Assembly (NCBI GenBank): GCA_032358255.1
Contig: JAULBX010011323.1
Coordinates: 41,774 to 105,773, forward strand
Source: Heterotrichella gracilis
Lineage: Eukaryota > Sar > Xanthophyceae > Tribonematales > Xanthonemataceae
Direction: 5' to 3'
Length of the DNA stretch: 64,000 nucleotides
The translations under genes and the position numbers were made by a program. Positions 49,201 through 59,066 of this stretch are shown here, piece by piece. Every line of letters starts with the position of its first letter. The first letter of the stretch is position 1. Under the pieces are notes generated by a model that ran no database searches, was not told where the DNA came from, and saw nothing but the letters and a program-made list of their open reading frames with translations.

Positions 49201-52200
49201 TGATAGCTCCAGCGCGCGCGTCCCCCCACCGGCTTCCAAAAGAGCCACCAGGCGCTGCACCGCGCCGGCCTGTGATGGGAGGATGTGTGAGTGGCCTTGC
49301 ATATGTAAACCTGCATAGGTTTATTAATCAGCCAGGGGGATTAAGAAGAAAAACACATCAGCCTGAAAAGAATTGAGTGGGGGATTGAAAAAGTAAAACA
49401 GGCTGATGTGTTTTTCTTTTTCATCCCCCACCGCTACTGTGCTACTGGCTTGGCCTGGCATCGGTAACAGTGATGTTGTCAGAGTACTACGCTTCCGGGA
49501 ATTCCCTGGTGCATTGTTTCGGGAAGTCAAACCGAGGAGATTTACTGTACCTCTCTGAGCGCGTGCCAGTACTGTGCCAGTGACGAGATGTTGCGCAGCA
49601 CACCAGCGCCTGCAGGGATTAATCATTGTTAAGGGTTTAGGTTTTGATGCGTTACCTCTCTGAGCGCATGCCAGTACTGCGCCAGTGACGAGATGTTGAG
49701 CAGCACAGCAGCCGCTCGCTCCACTATGCTCTTGGCAGGGGAGGCCAGCAGGCGAACTAGGGAGGGGATGGTGGAGGGGATGGCTGCGGGAAGGGTGGGG
49801 AAGGGTGTCATGTGGGTCCGGATGGGTGGGTGGGGGGTGGTGGGGGGTTGGGGTGGGGATGAAGGGGAGTGTGTCCACATGTTGACAGAGATCCTGGCCA
49901 CCAAGTGGTGGCACCGATACCAAGGAAGCACAGCGCCTGCAGCGCTAGAAAGTAGAGCTGCCAATTGCACTGCCCTGCCCTGTATGCACCCTATTCTTGG
50001 ACTTCCACATGAGGATGCAGTGCAAGCGATTCACGAATGCAACCCCACCCCACCCCAGCCCACCCCCTCACCTGCCACCGCGTCCCTGTTCTTGGGGTTG
50101 CCGCTGGTGAGTATGCGGATGGAGTCCACCACCCGCTCAGTCACCTCCTCCTCCTCCACCTCCCCCCCCAGCAGCCCCACCAGCACGGGGATGCCCCACG
50201 CCTCCCGCACAGCCTCCTTGTTGGCGTCGTTGTTGATGCACACAGCCTGGGGGGGTTGGGTGCGGACTTGGGTGGGGGTGGGTGTGGCCAAGAGGGTTGA
50301 AGGGGTCCACCCAGTGTGGGGTGTGGGTTGGTAGAAGGGGGGTGAGAATGAATTGAGCCAAGGTGGGTTGGGTGTGGGTTGGTGGGGGTTCCACAGAGGG
50401 AGGGGTGGGGGTGGAGCACATGGCTTGGGGTTGTGGGTTGCAATCAAGGTGGATGGGAAGAAACGGGAATGAGGTCAAAATGAAGTGAGACACGCAGCAT
50501 GGCATGGGCGGCAAAGTGCTGTGCAGATCCCAACGTGCCGGAGTCAACACGCAAGCGACACCATCAGCACAACCCCAGGGGGACTATAATTACGAATACT
50601 ATACTTGCATCATGATCCCCTGACAAATCCACACCCCGCCCACCTTGATGGCATTTGCTGCTGCCGCCGTGGTTGCGTCGTATGGCTTGGCCCCCAGCAG
50701 CTTCACCAGCACGGGGATGCCAAGGTACTCCCTGGGGATTGGGAAAAAGCAGCGGGGATTGAGTGCACATACGAATGGGGATGTGTGGGAGTGTGTGGGG
50801 ATGCGCACGCTCCCACATGGAAATTAAATATAAGAATGGTGATGAGCAATTTCCGCAGCTGTTACGTACCATAGGCAACACATGCGGATGGGGATGGGGA
50901 TAGGGATGCGCCATACCCAGGTTTGCATGGACGCGTCCTGGTCAGCCACGCGTTTGGGCACTGCAACCCTCCCACCACCCACCACCACCACACCCACACA
51001 CCACACCTGAACGCGTCCTGGTTGACCTCGTGGTTGAGCGTCAACACCGTGATCACCTGAGCTGCTAGCACCAGGATGTCGCGCTCCTGCTGGGATACCT
51101 GCAACAGGTGGGCGGGTGGTGTTCGGCATTGTAGTGGGCATATAAGGGGGGACATGCATCAACACATGGATCAGCACATGCATCACTGCGTAGATGCGGT
51201 GCTCCTGCTGAGGGATGTGGGTCATGTGGAGGTGGGAAATATTTCGCATAACGGAATGGAACATAAGCATGTAGAGAATTTTGATGGGAACCAGGTCTGG
51301 TGCAAGCCGTCGAAGCGCACCAAACGGGGTGAAACGAGTGCGCGTGTAACCCCCTTGCTTGCTTGACCGCCAATTTGACCACTTACCAGTCCCCAATCGG
51401 CAACCCCAGCTATACCCCACCCCCCCACTCACAAGGCACCACTGTCCTTGCAGCCTTCCATTCACCTTCAAACCCCACACCCTTATGACCCAGACCCACC
51501 CACCTGTAACATCTTGACTAGCCGCTCCATGCCCCCTGTTTCCCTCAGCGGGTCCTTCATGAACTCCATTTGGGCCACGTTGGCAACAACCTCCAGGGCC
51601 TCTCGCGCTATGGACTGTGCAAGAGAGGGGAACGAGGTCAAAAGAAAGGGACAGTGGTTGATCATCCTTGTTTAAATGAGCAAATTGGCCGAGGTGCCTC
51701 ACATGGACAGCTAAACAACACTAATATGTACAACGTGGACGCATAAACCCTACATAAACCCTACAGAAGCTGAAACCCACCTGGTCTCCATCCTCCAGCA
51801 GCTTGACCAAGGGAGGCAGGCCTTGTACGTTGAAAATGGCCAGGCGGTTGTTGTCGTTAGACGCCAGGTACAGCAGCGCAGCTAGAATGGCATGCACCAG
51901 GCGCGGGTTGTGGCGCGCACCCCCCACCAGCAGGCCCACCATGTTGGTGATGCCACCCGCCTCGCTGCGGAGGTGTGAATGTGAATAAGAATAAGAAAAT
52001 CAGCGAATTCTCTTTGCCATGGGTTGTGGCGAGTGCAGTACTGTGCAGCCAATTCCCATACGGGCATCGCCATGCAGTGGCAGATTAATTACATGCGGTT
52101 GCATATGCACAAGACCCATCAGCGCCTGTGCAGTACTGGCGGCCCTCCCACCCAGTCATGGCATCACCGGTGGGTTACTCGTATGACAAAAGCCATTGCA

Positions 52201-52958
52201 CATGGCGCATCAATCCGCAGTTTATGCATGGTGATCGCGTACCGTATGTCCTCCCGCCACTCCTCATCCTGTGACAGTACCGCCAGCGCCTCTGCAGCCT
52301 CTACAGTGCTGGCCTTGCTGGCCTGGTCCAGTAACCCTACGATAGGGTGCAGCGCCCCGGCGCGCACAAAGCCCTCCCGGAACTCTGGCTTGGCTTGGCA
52401 AAGCTCCCTGGAGGGGGGGTGGGGGGGTCGCAATGGGTGGTGCTGAGACTGTGGCGGGGTGGGTGCAGTGTCTATGCAGTGAGGTGGCCACTTGCGGTGA
52501 TGCTGAATGATCCCCCTGGGGCGTGGGGCGCGTGTACTTGAAAGAGCGCAGGGCGGTGCACCATTACACTGCACTTGAAGGGCGCAGTGCTGCGTCCGAA
52601 GCCGTTCACCAGGCAGATGGCTTCTGCTGGAGCTAGTGGAAGGTGGCGCAACTGACCAGCTGCTGAGGTGTGCGGCCCGTGAGGGATGGGTACCATGGCC
52701 ACGCCATGAAGTGCGTAATTACAACTCTGCTGAACGCAATTCTTGGGATGGCTGAATTGCCACTGTTGTGATGCTGTGGAGGTGCATCTTGGTGCGGATG
52801 TGAGCACAGCGTGAGGCAATTGTTGCTGGACTTCCAACTGGCAGGACATGCCATTGTGTGCAGGCTTACCTGATGTGGCGAACCGCCTGGGCTTGCTTCT
52901 CCTCCTCGCCATCGTTCAGCTGCTCGATGAGCTTTTGCACAAGCTTGTGGTCTAGCAT
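46222..52958 (-). CDS. Armadillo-repeat protein with C-terminal SAM-like domain
   Basis: Exons: 52958-52870, 52407-52243, 51964-51781, 51614-51504, 51098-51007, 50731-50644, 50246-50072, 49783-49656, 49073-48876, 48285-48224 (or to 48193), 47804-47657, 47149 to about 47060, 46366-46222. Start MLDHKLVQKLIEQL. About nine tandem ARM units (AGALHPIVGLLDQ, VQGLPPLVKLLEDGDQ, GIPVLVKLLGAK, GIPVLVGLLGGE, AGAVQRLVALLDAGG, GGIPPLVKLLMDKP). Exon 47804-47657 reads like a SAM domain (YSPEEVSVLLHDVGFKGGELL, GGELLEMSEEELKADL) continued by QIRKIRTIRSAFQFW. If exon 10 uses donor CCG|GTATGC the phase fits the SAM exon. The junction from 47149-47060 to the last exon could not be closed in phase. Likely a scaffold or protein-interaction protein; function unknown. 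Most exons have edge copies nearby. Confidence 0.8.
46710..46960 (-). pseudogene. Two 3'-edge copies of the penultimate ARM-gene exon, in CCA-rich DNA
   Basis: Minus-strand copies coding VLLELKQAL...GGQG recur at about 46919-46960 and 46741-46790, downstream of the true exon (about 47050-47095). Surroundings are CCACCA/CACACA-rich (about 46640-47000). Confidence 0.82.
47392..47562 (-). pseudogene. Two 3'-edge copies of the SAM exon
   Basis: About 47498-47560 and 47393-47420 repeat the exon end with donor (CACCTGTATGCTGTTGAGCG on the plus strand in the first). The copies shorten with distance from the true exon. Confidence 0.88.
47860..47985 (-). pseudogene. Copies flanking the SAM exon 5' side
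   Basis: Minus strand: about 47985-47935 repeats the KQQ|GTCAGC.TGGTGGTGGCG stretch that follows exon 10, and about 47930-47860 repeats the SAM start (EVSALLHVMGCKGG) after a TATTAG acceptor. They lie on opposite sides of the same intron. Confidence 0.75.
48419..48642 (-). pseudogene. Two 5'-edge copies of ARM-gene exon 10
   Basis: About 48484-48419 repeats the exon (VALARLDVGDAQRNIMMETF) after TTGCAG, then breaks before the donor. About 48642-48600 repeats DAQSNIAMETFRN. Both lie upstream of 48285 in gene orientation. Confidence 0.88.
48690..49278 (-). pseudogene. Both halves of ARM-gene exon 9 copied outward
   Basis: True exon is 49073-48876. About 49275-49150 (upstream) repeats its first half with acceptor almost exactly (AGAVQRLVALLEAGGGTRA). 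About 48790-48690 (downstream) repeats its second half with donor (LVKLLMDKPGNSVISSAQ). Confidence 0.9.
49549..49607 (-). pseudogene. 3'-edge copy of ARM-gene exon 8
   Basis: Plus strand GTACCTCTCTGAGCGCGTGC and the following about 40 bp repeat the exon 8 end with donor. Lies downstream of the true exon in gene orientation. Confidence 0.82.
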
Positions 52959-54752
52959 CGTGCCTCACCACACTACATCAGGGGGCAACACAGGTGGTGT
53001 GGAGCAGGTGCAAACGACACAAGCCAGCGATGGGTGCTTCTCTGGTGCAACCAACCGGGATCAGCGGTTCAAGGTAAGTTGTCCCCATATATTGGTGGTA
53101 TTCGATTCAGGTGCCATGCTGTTTGAAGCCTTGGGCCCCACTTTGACCCGGGGATCAAAGTGTGAGCTAGGCTAGTGACCAGACATGCATGCGGTGGAGC
53201 TATATGCAGGAGACAAGCGATGGTGTATTTCCTTTTGTTACCTTGGCAGGCCAGAAAAGGTGGGGCTTTGACCCAGAGGTGACCCACAGAGGTTTGCCTG
53301 CTAGCCCAACCGATTACTGTGCCACTTTTGCCTGGTAAGTCGACACCACCAAAATTTGATAGATGGGTCGGCTCTATTAGTCAAAACCGGTATACATACG
53401 GTGTGTCTGTTCAATATGGATACCAAGAAGTTCCTTGCTGGTATACTTTGCAGTGTACACGCTTTCACAGCTCCAGGCCACCCCCTGATGATCTCACTGG
53501 TCCCAGTTTAAATCCCAGTGGACCAAAGAGGCCTGGTGCATGCAATACGAACTGCTAGACGCTCACGAGCAGGATTGCACCCAGTTGTCGTGTTATAGCC
53601 TGCGCTTAACTGCGTTGCTGGGAAAATCCAGGTAAAATCCAATTAATCAACCACCCGACCAGAACTTCCCCGCTAAAATTAATAGTCTTCTCAAGTCACC
53701 CTGAAATGCCCAAAGTTTGAAACCTGTCGCCCAGTCCAGGCATCAGCTGGCACCAGGCTTGGCCCAAAGGTTGTGCATCAACTTGGTGGGCAAAGGGCAA
53801 AGCACTCAAGCCAAAGACAAGGCACGAGACAAGGCAGGAGAGGTTGCAAGTGAATGCCATAGTGCCCAACTTTGAACGCACTGTCCCCACCTGCTGCTGA
53901 AGGCTAGGCTGGAAACTGCCCACAGATCTGTTTCAAAGCACTAGGTAAACCGCTGTGAGATGCACAAGCAGCCAGCCATCTTTCAACTGCCACAGACAGC
54001 TCTCCACAGCTGCCCATGTGTGCTGGGCGTTCAGCAGGGCTTGTCATGTGGTATACTGGCCAGAGCAACCTTGCTGTACTGCAAGCCTATAAACTTGTCA
54101 GGCGTGAAAGGAAGCATATTTGGCAGTCAGGTGGGGACGTTTGTGAGGCAGGAGTTCCTGGCAAGGTCCGGCAGCTGCCCTGGACATCCCCTTTGGCAAG
54201 TTGCCTTTCTCCTCACACATGCTTGCTCCACCCTTGCCCACTGAAGATGCAACAACTTCACTTTCAAAAACCCACTTCAAGAAGCCTCAGGATAGAGCTG
54301 TTGTTGCTAACAAGACGTCTGATGTAAACATGCACCAACAGGGGAGCAGTTGGTTGCACATGGGGTGTCTCACAGTTTGGGGGTGTCTATGTTACACAGT
54401 TCGGGTCCAAGAGAATCAGTGCAAAGCAGTGAAGTGCTGAAACAATAGCAAAAGTACTTGTGTGTACAGGAAACAAAGCGGCAGTGTAGCAGAAACAAGG
54501 AGAAAGTGTAGTTGTCGTCGCCCAGAAAAAGCTCTCTTGCTGGTTAGCATGGTTTCTACTCAGCTGGTTCGGGAGGCGTGTACCTGGACAAAACAAAAGA
54601 ACCCACGTTAGCAAGAGACCGCGTTGCAACTGGCACGACAACTCTCAGAGATGAGTTTGACAATCACAGCTCAGCACACAGATGGATGTCACCAAAAACA
54701 TCCGGTCAGGTGGTCCAGGTGCGTTCAAGCAGTTGGTCGATGCAAGGGGTCC
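52959..54752. other. Intergenic between ARM and HMG genes; nothing recognised
   Basis: No coding exon with domain or consistent splicing, no RNA gene, no repeat family. Contains the 5' region of the ARM gene and the 3' UTR of the HMG gene. Confidence 0.45.
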
Positions 54753-55183
54753 TTACGTTTCCATGGCCTTGGCGTATCTCTTCTTGTCCTTCTCTGCCAT
54801 CTCTTGGTATTGCTGTGGAACAGGGAAGCAAAACGTCAGGGCCATGATACCCGCCATCACACTCTGGCCGAGACATCCAGTCTGGGGGGTGCAGCCAAGT
54901 GGGTTGTGCGCACAGGCCGAGACACTTTCCAGGAAATCAAGCACGCCAAAAACAAACCTACCACTTTGTCTTCCTCCGTCAGCTCCTTCCATCGGGCCCC
55001 GAGCTCCTTGCCGATCTCCGCGACTTTGTACTCGGGGTGGTCCTTTTTGACCGCGTCGCGTGTGCAGTTGCAGAAGAAGATGTAGGCCCCCGAGGGCTTC
55101 TTGGGCCTGTTGGGATCTTTGGCGACCTTGGCTTTCTTCGTGGGGGACTTGCCCTCTGCGGGCTCCTTCTTCTCCTTCGGCAT
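54753..55183 (-). CDS. Small HMG-box protein (NHP6/HMGB-like), 93 aa
   Basis: Two exons, 55183-54962 and 54812-54753, joined in phase 0 (GTG|GTAGGT donor; CACAG acceptor). A Lys-rich tail (MPKEKKEPAEGKSPTKKAK) precedes a single HMG box of about residues 23-90: DPNRPKKPSGAYIFFCN, VAEIGKELGARWKELTEEDK, then QYQEMAEKDKKRYAKAME. Size and single-box layout match yeast NHP6 and small plant HMGB proteins. It should bind and bend nuclear DNA without sequence specificity. Whether it partners FACT, as NHP6 does, is inference. The box has two Cys (FFCNCTRD) instead of the more usual FMFFSND-type sequence. Confidence 0.93.
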
Positions 55184-56413
55184 GGTGTGACTGCCTGGCC
55201 TGCGAAACGGGGACACACGAGACCTATTCACTCCACGGCATCTTCGCGTGTGGACAACCCTCGAATCCTCCCAAACAGCGTGTGGATGCAGCCGAGACCG
55301 TTGCCCTACCCCCTAGGAGCCCTACCTGTCGCGTGGGGTTGTGGTGGACGCGGGTAAAAGCACCTGGGTACTGGGGCGCCACTCCGCCTTGCTGTGTGCA
55401 AGTCACTCACTGCGCGCTACTGAAGCCTTTCTCCCACTCTGCAGAGCTTTTCAGTGCAGGCAACTGCCAACGCACCCTTTTTCAGTGGGCACACAAAACG
55501 CCTGCGCCCCAACTGCCGAGGACGACCTCCCCGCAGCACCACACGGGGACCCAGCTGCTCCCCCTGATCAAATCACGTGCTGCAAAAGCGTCCCATGTGA
55601 CCTTTGAAAGGGCGCCAAACTGGGTTCCACGGCCAAAATACTTTTCGTTCTTGACGGTTGCTGCTAAAATGGACGGATGCAACGTTGCACAAAACACGTA
55701 GGTAGGCACCAGCGCGTGTCTGCAGGGCGCAGCAGAGTGGGGTTGTCCAGACCCTGCATGCATGCATATGCGGACTTCCTCGGTGGTTGAACGACATGAT
55801 CTGCGACTCGACACAAGGTTGGCACCAGTAGACCAACTAAAGGCAGTGAAGCTTCAAAGATCATTATTTTGATCACGCTTTTAAGTTACAAGCCTTGCAA
55901 TTTACCCCTCCACTGCTTGCGTGCATGGAGAGGCCCACTTCGAAGTTTAGCTTCAGTGCTAGTTGTTGATATATAGGCGAGATGCGATTCACCATCTAAA
56001 CGCCAACACCAACATTGCAATCTCCCCAACATTCACAACCATACTGCCCAAACACCCCTGCTAATGATCTACCCAAGCCCACGAGCTAACCCACTAACAG
56101 TCTCTGTCTACACAGGATCATATGCAAACGGAAAGCAAAGCGCTTGCTATCAAATAACAAACTATGAAACCCCATCTTTACCCCCCCACCCCACCCCTGT
56201 CATTCTCCCCCTTGCTGAGGCGCCTCCGCCAGGCTGTACATCGAGCGGAAGATGCGCGCCAGGTCAGGCACAGGCACAGGCTGCGGGGGGTCAAGGCGGC
56301 CGCAGGCATTGCATCATGACTCTCACCCTTACACCGCCTGCGCCACGCCTGCGCGAATCCACGGCCACACACCCGTGATTGGCTCTTCTGCCCCTCCGCC
56401 CGCCTCCCACCCC
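55184..56413. other. Intergenic; holds a copy of the ASCH-gene terminal exon
   Basis: About 56205-56312 (minus sense) repeats the last ASCH-gene exon, including the in-frame TGA, with a two-codon insertion (PVPVPDLARIFRSMYSLAEAP). The upstream part (55184-56200) shows no exon, RNA gene or repeat apart from a short CATGCATGCATATG run near 55757. Confidence 0.6.
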
Positions 56414-58320
56414 TCATTCTCCCCCTTGCCCAGGCGCCTCCGCCAGGCTGTACACCGACCGGAAGATGCGCGCCAGGTCAGGCACAGGCTGTGGGGGGTC
56501 AAGGCGGCAGCAGGCGCCCACCTGCCACCCATACACCCCCCGCGTCACGCCTGCAAGGACCAAGGCCACACCAGGGTGTCAGGGTTTTGGGTTTAGGGTA
56601 ACTAGGGGGAAAGGCCACACACCCAGATAGCGATGGGTCACAGGCCAGTGGTGGCCTTCCCAACAAGCGCTTGTCGCAGCTGCGTTAAGACTACATGGCA
56701 AAACCAATCCCCTCTAGTCACACAAGGCGCGCATCTGGTGCACACCCCACACACCAGCCCAGGTGCGCACCCACATCGGCACACAGCAGGTGCACACATT
56801 CCCCAAGCACTACCCACCTGGTTCCCACGCATACGTTGCCACACCATCAGACCCACATATCCCCTGATCTGTATCCCATACTCACTTTGTTGCCATGCGT
56901 AGGGTGAGTCGGGAGGCACCTGGTGCGCATGTGTGTCAGCCAGGAATGCTTCTTGGGTGGTGTAGTGGCGCACGCCTGAGAATTCAGCCCACCCCACCTG
57001 CACAGGGCAAGCAGCGTCACCTCCTGCACCCTAAACCCTATCAACACTGTCAACCAGGAACTTGCAACCTGGACAGGGCAAGCACCGCTATGACCCAATG
57101 GCACGAGTGCATCGCCAGGGGCTGCTTTGTTATCCCATCGTCCCTACACCCTACACCCTTGGTCCTAAACCCTAAACCCTGCATATGGCAAGCAGTTCCC
57201 TGGTGATGCAACCCCGAAGGTGGTGGCTGGTGCTCAAGATGCGCCATCCGAGGCAGTGGAGAATGTGGATGATATTGCACAGGTGAGGCTGCTGAGAGGT
57301 AGCAAATGCATGAACCCGACAGTGTCCCGAGGCAGCCTATGCCCGGCAAAGCAGGCCACGCCATGCCATGTGACTGGTTGGTGGCTGTTGAGCAGTAGCA
57401 GCATGGGGCTGGCACCTGGAAGCAACTTGTCAAGCACAGGAGTGCATTGTGCCTGCCCAATTTGCTGGTGCATCTCCACACATAGCTTAACAAGCAAGCA
57501 TCATCACACCAGCAACATGCAGGGATGGACTCACGATCTGTGCCAGGGGAGACCCTGCCGGCGCCACATCCCCCAGGCTCGCCACCCCCTCGGCGCCGGT
57601 GGTGGCCAGCAGCCACACGCGCCTCCCTGCACAGTGGCCACGTCATTAGTACATCAGCATGCCCAATGCCCATCTCGTTGCCATGCAACAGTGATATATT
57701 CCCATGCTATGCAACTCGCCAACATGCAACATGGCAGTGGCTATGCGTTTCATTATTTGATTAAACAACCCCCCCCCCCCCCCCCCCCCCTTCCGCACGC
57801 TGGCAGTAAAGAGCACCATATATGACAAGGTTAAAGTGCAGTTGTAAGACTTGCCTTGCAGTGCGGCTGGCAGTGGGTAGGTCCTGAGCTCGATCGTCTT
57901 TGCGCCTGACAGTATCTTCTCACACCACGGAGCCTGCAGCACGGTGGTGTTTAGGGTCTGGGTTAGGGTACCTTTGCTGATAATTTTACACCAACGGCGC
58001 CTGCGTATCTCACCCAACTGCGCCGCTAGGTTGAGCTAGGGACGACAAGTTTAAACTCCAGTGTGGGTAGTGTGTGGGTTAGACATCTACTTAGGGTCAC
58101 CGCATGGTTGCCGGGGTCGTTTTTTGGGTTTGGCTAGCATACCCTCCGTCCTGGGATTCCAAATTCTGATACAGATATAGCCTTGTGACACTACCCCGGC
58201 TGTAACATAGATGAACCACATACTTCAGTGTGATATATGCATGCGTATGCCTACCTTGCACTCCAGACCCACGTGGGCAGCTCGTTGGGTCGCTCCCTCC
58301 ACCTCTGGCGTTATTGCCAT
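56414..58320 (-). CDS. ASCH-domain protein with a GC-AG intron
   Basis: Exons: 58320-58255, 57933-57855, 57626-57535, 56997-56886, at least one unplaced exon, and 56521-56414. ASCH is a small PUA-like fold that binds RNA or acts in nucleotide or transcription-coactivator contexts. It reads HVGLECK|APWCEKILSGAKTIELRTYPLP, then GRRVWLLATTGAEGV, then VGWAEFSGVRHYTT...HQVPPDSPYAWQQ, the classic ASCH order. Exon 2 ends CAAG|GCAAGT: only the GC donor keeps phase 1 and the continuous ALQGRRVWLL. Exon 4 leaves phase 1 while the last exon enters at phase 0, so one exon between 56522 and 56885 is missing from my model. The final exon (DPPQPVPDLARIFRSVYSLA) ends in TGA and has a second copy downstream. 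Start ATG at 58320 precedes MAITPEVEG. Cellular site not evident. Confidence 0.8.
57769..57790 (+). repeat. Poly-C run of 22
   Basis: Homopolymer in an intron of the ASCH gene (poly-G on its sense strand). The exact length is unreliable. Confidence 0.9.
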
Positions 58321-59066
58321 TATAAGGTCAGTTTTAACCGAGTATCGCAGTGGTAGGTGGAGAGTAGGTGATGAGTGCAACTGGCCTTTGTAACGGCATG
58401 TGGGCTTGCCACCGAGATGCCACACGCTCTCGTTTGGGACGAGGCTCCAAGCTTTCAAATCCAAAGCGATTTAAATAGCCCGCTGCACTGCCTAGCAACC
58501 CAGCAGAGGTATGCAGACTATCAGCTTGCAGATTCAAACATGCATGCATGCATGTGTCGAAGCTGCAGTTCTGAATCGAGATCGAAAGCCACGGAAAGCC
58601 AGTCCGCTGGAGAGCTCAGCAAAAGGCCGCATCAAACCGAGACACTCAGGTTTGGGTATGAAGTCTTGTGGTACAACCCTTAAAAGCAAACAACATTTCT
58701 TTTCCTTTCGCCCAAGTGGCACTCCACTCACAGCGCACCTAAACCTAGAGTGCTTGTTACACCCGCTGGCCTATTGAAAGCCTACGATATATCAAGGTGT
58801 TGCCTGTTTATGCTGCTCATATGCCTAGGGTTTCGTGACAGATAGAGATCGAAACGCACGTCCCCAACCTACCACACATCTTACGAGCCATTACGTCCAC
58901 ACGACCGCCCTAGATATCCGGAGCGATTCGTTTCGCACAAGCTTTCGGGAGAGGTTCCTGACCGATACCAGGGACCCATTATCAGCCCACTGCCGAACTT
59001 GCTCCCGACAAGAGTTTATCGGTCGTGAGGTGTACCGTGCATATCGCATCGCAACGCAGAAATCCC
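58321..59066. promoter_or_regulatory. Shared 5' region of divergent ASCH (-) and HCF173-like (+) genes
   Basis: 746 bp between opposed start codons, so both promoters should lie here. Contains a CATGCATGCATGCATG run near 58541, the same RY-type palindromic word found in other intergenic gaps. No TATA box assigned with confidence. Confidence 0.45.
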
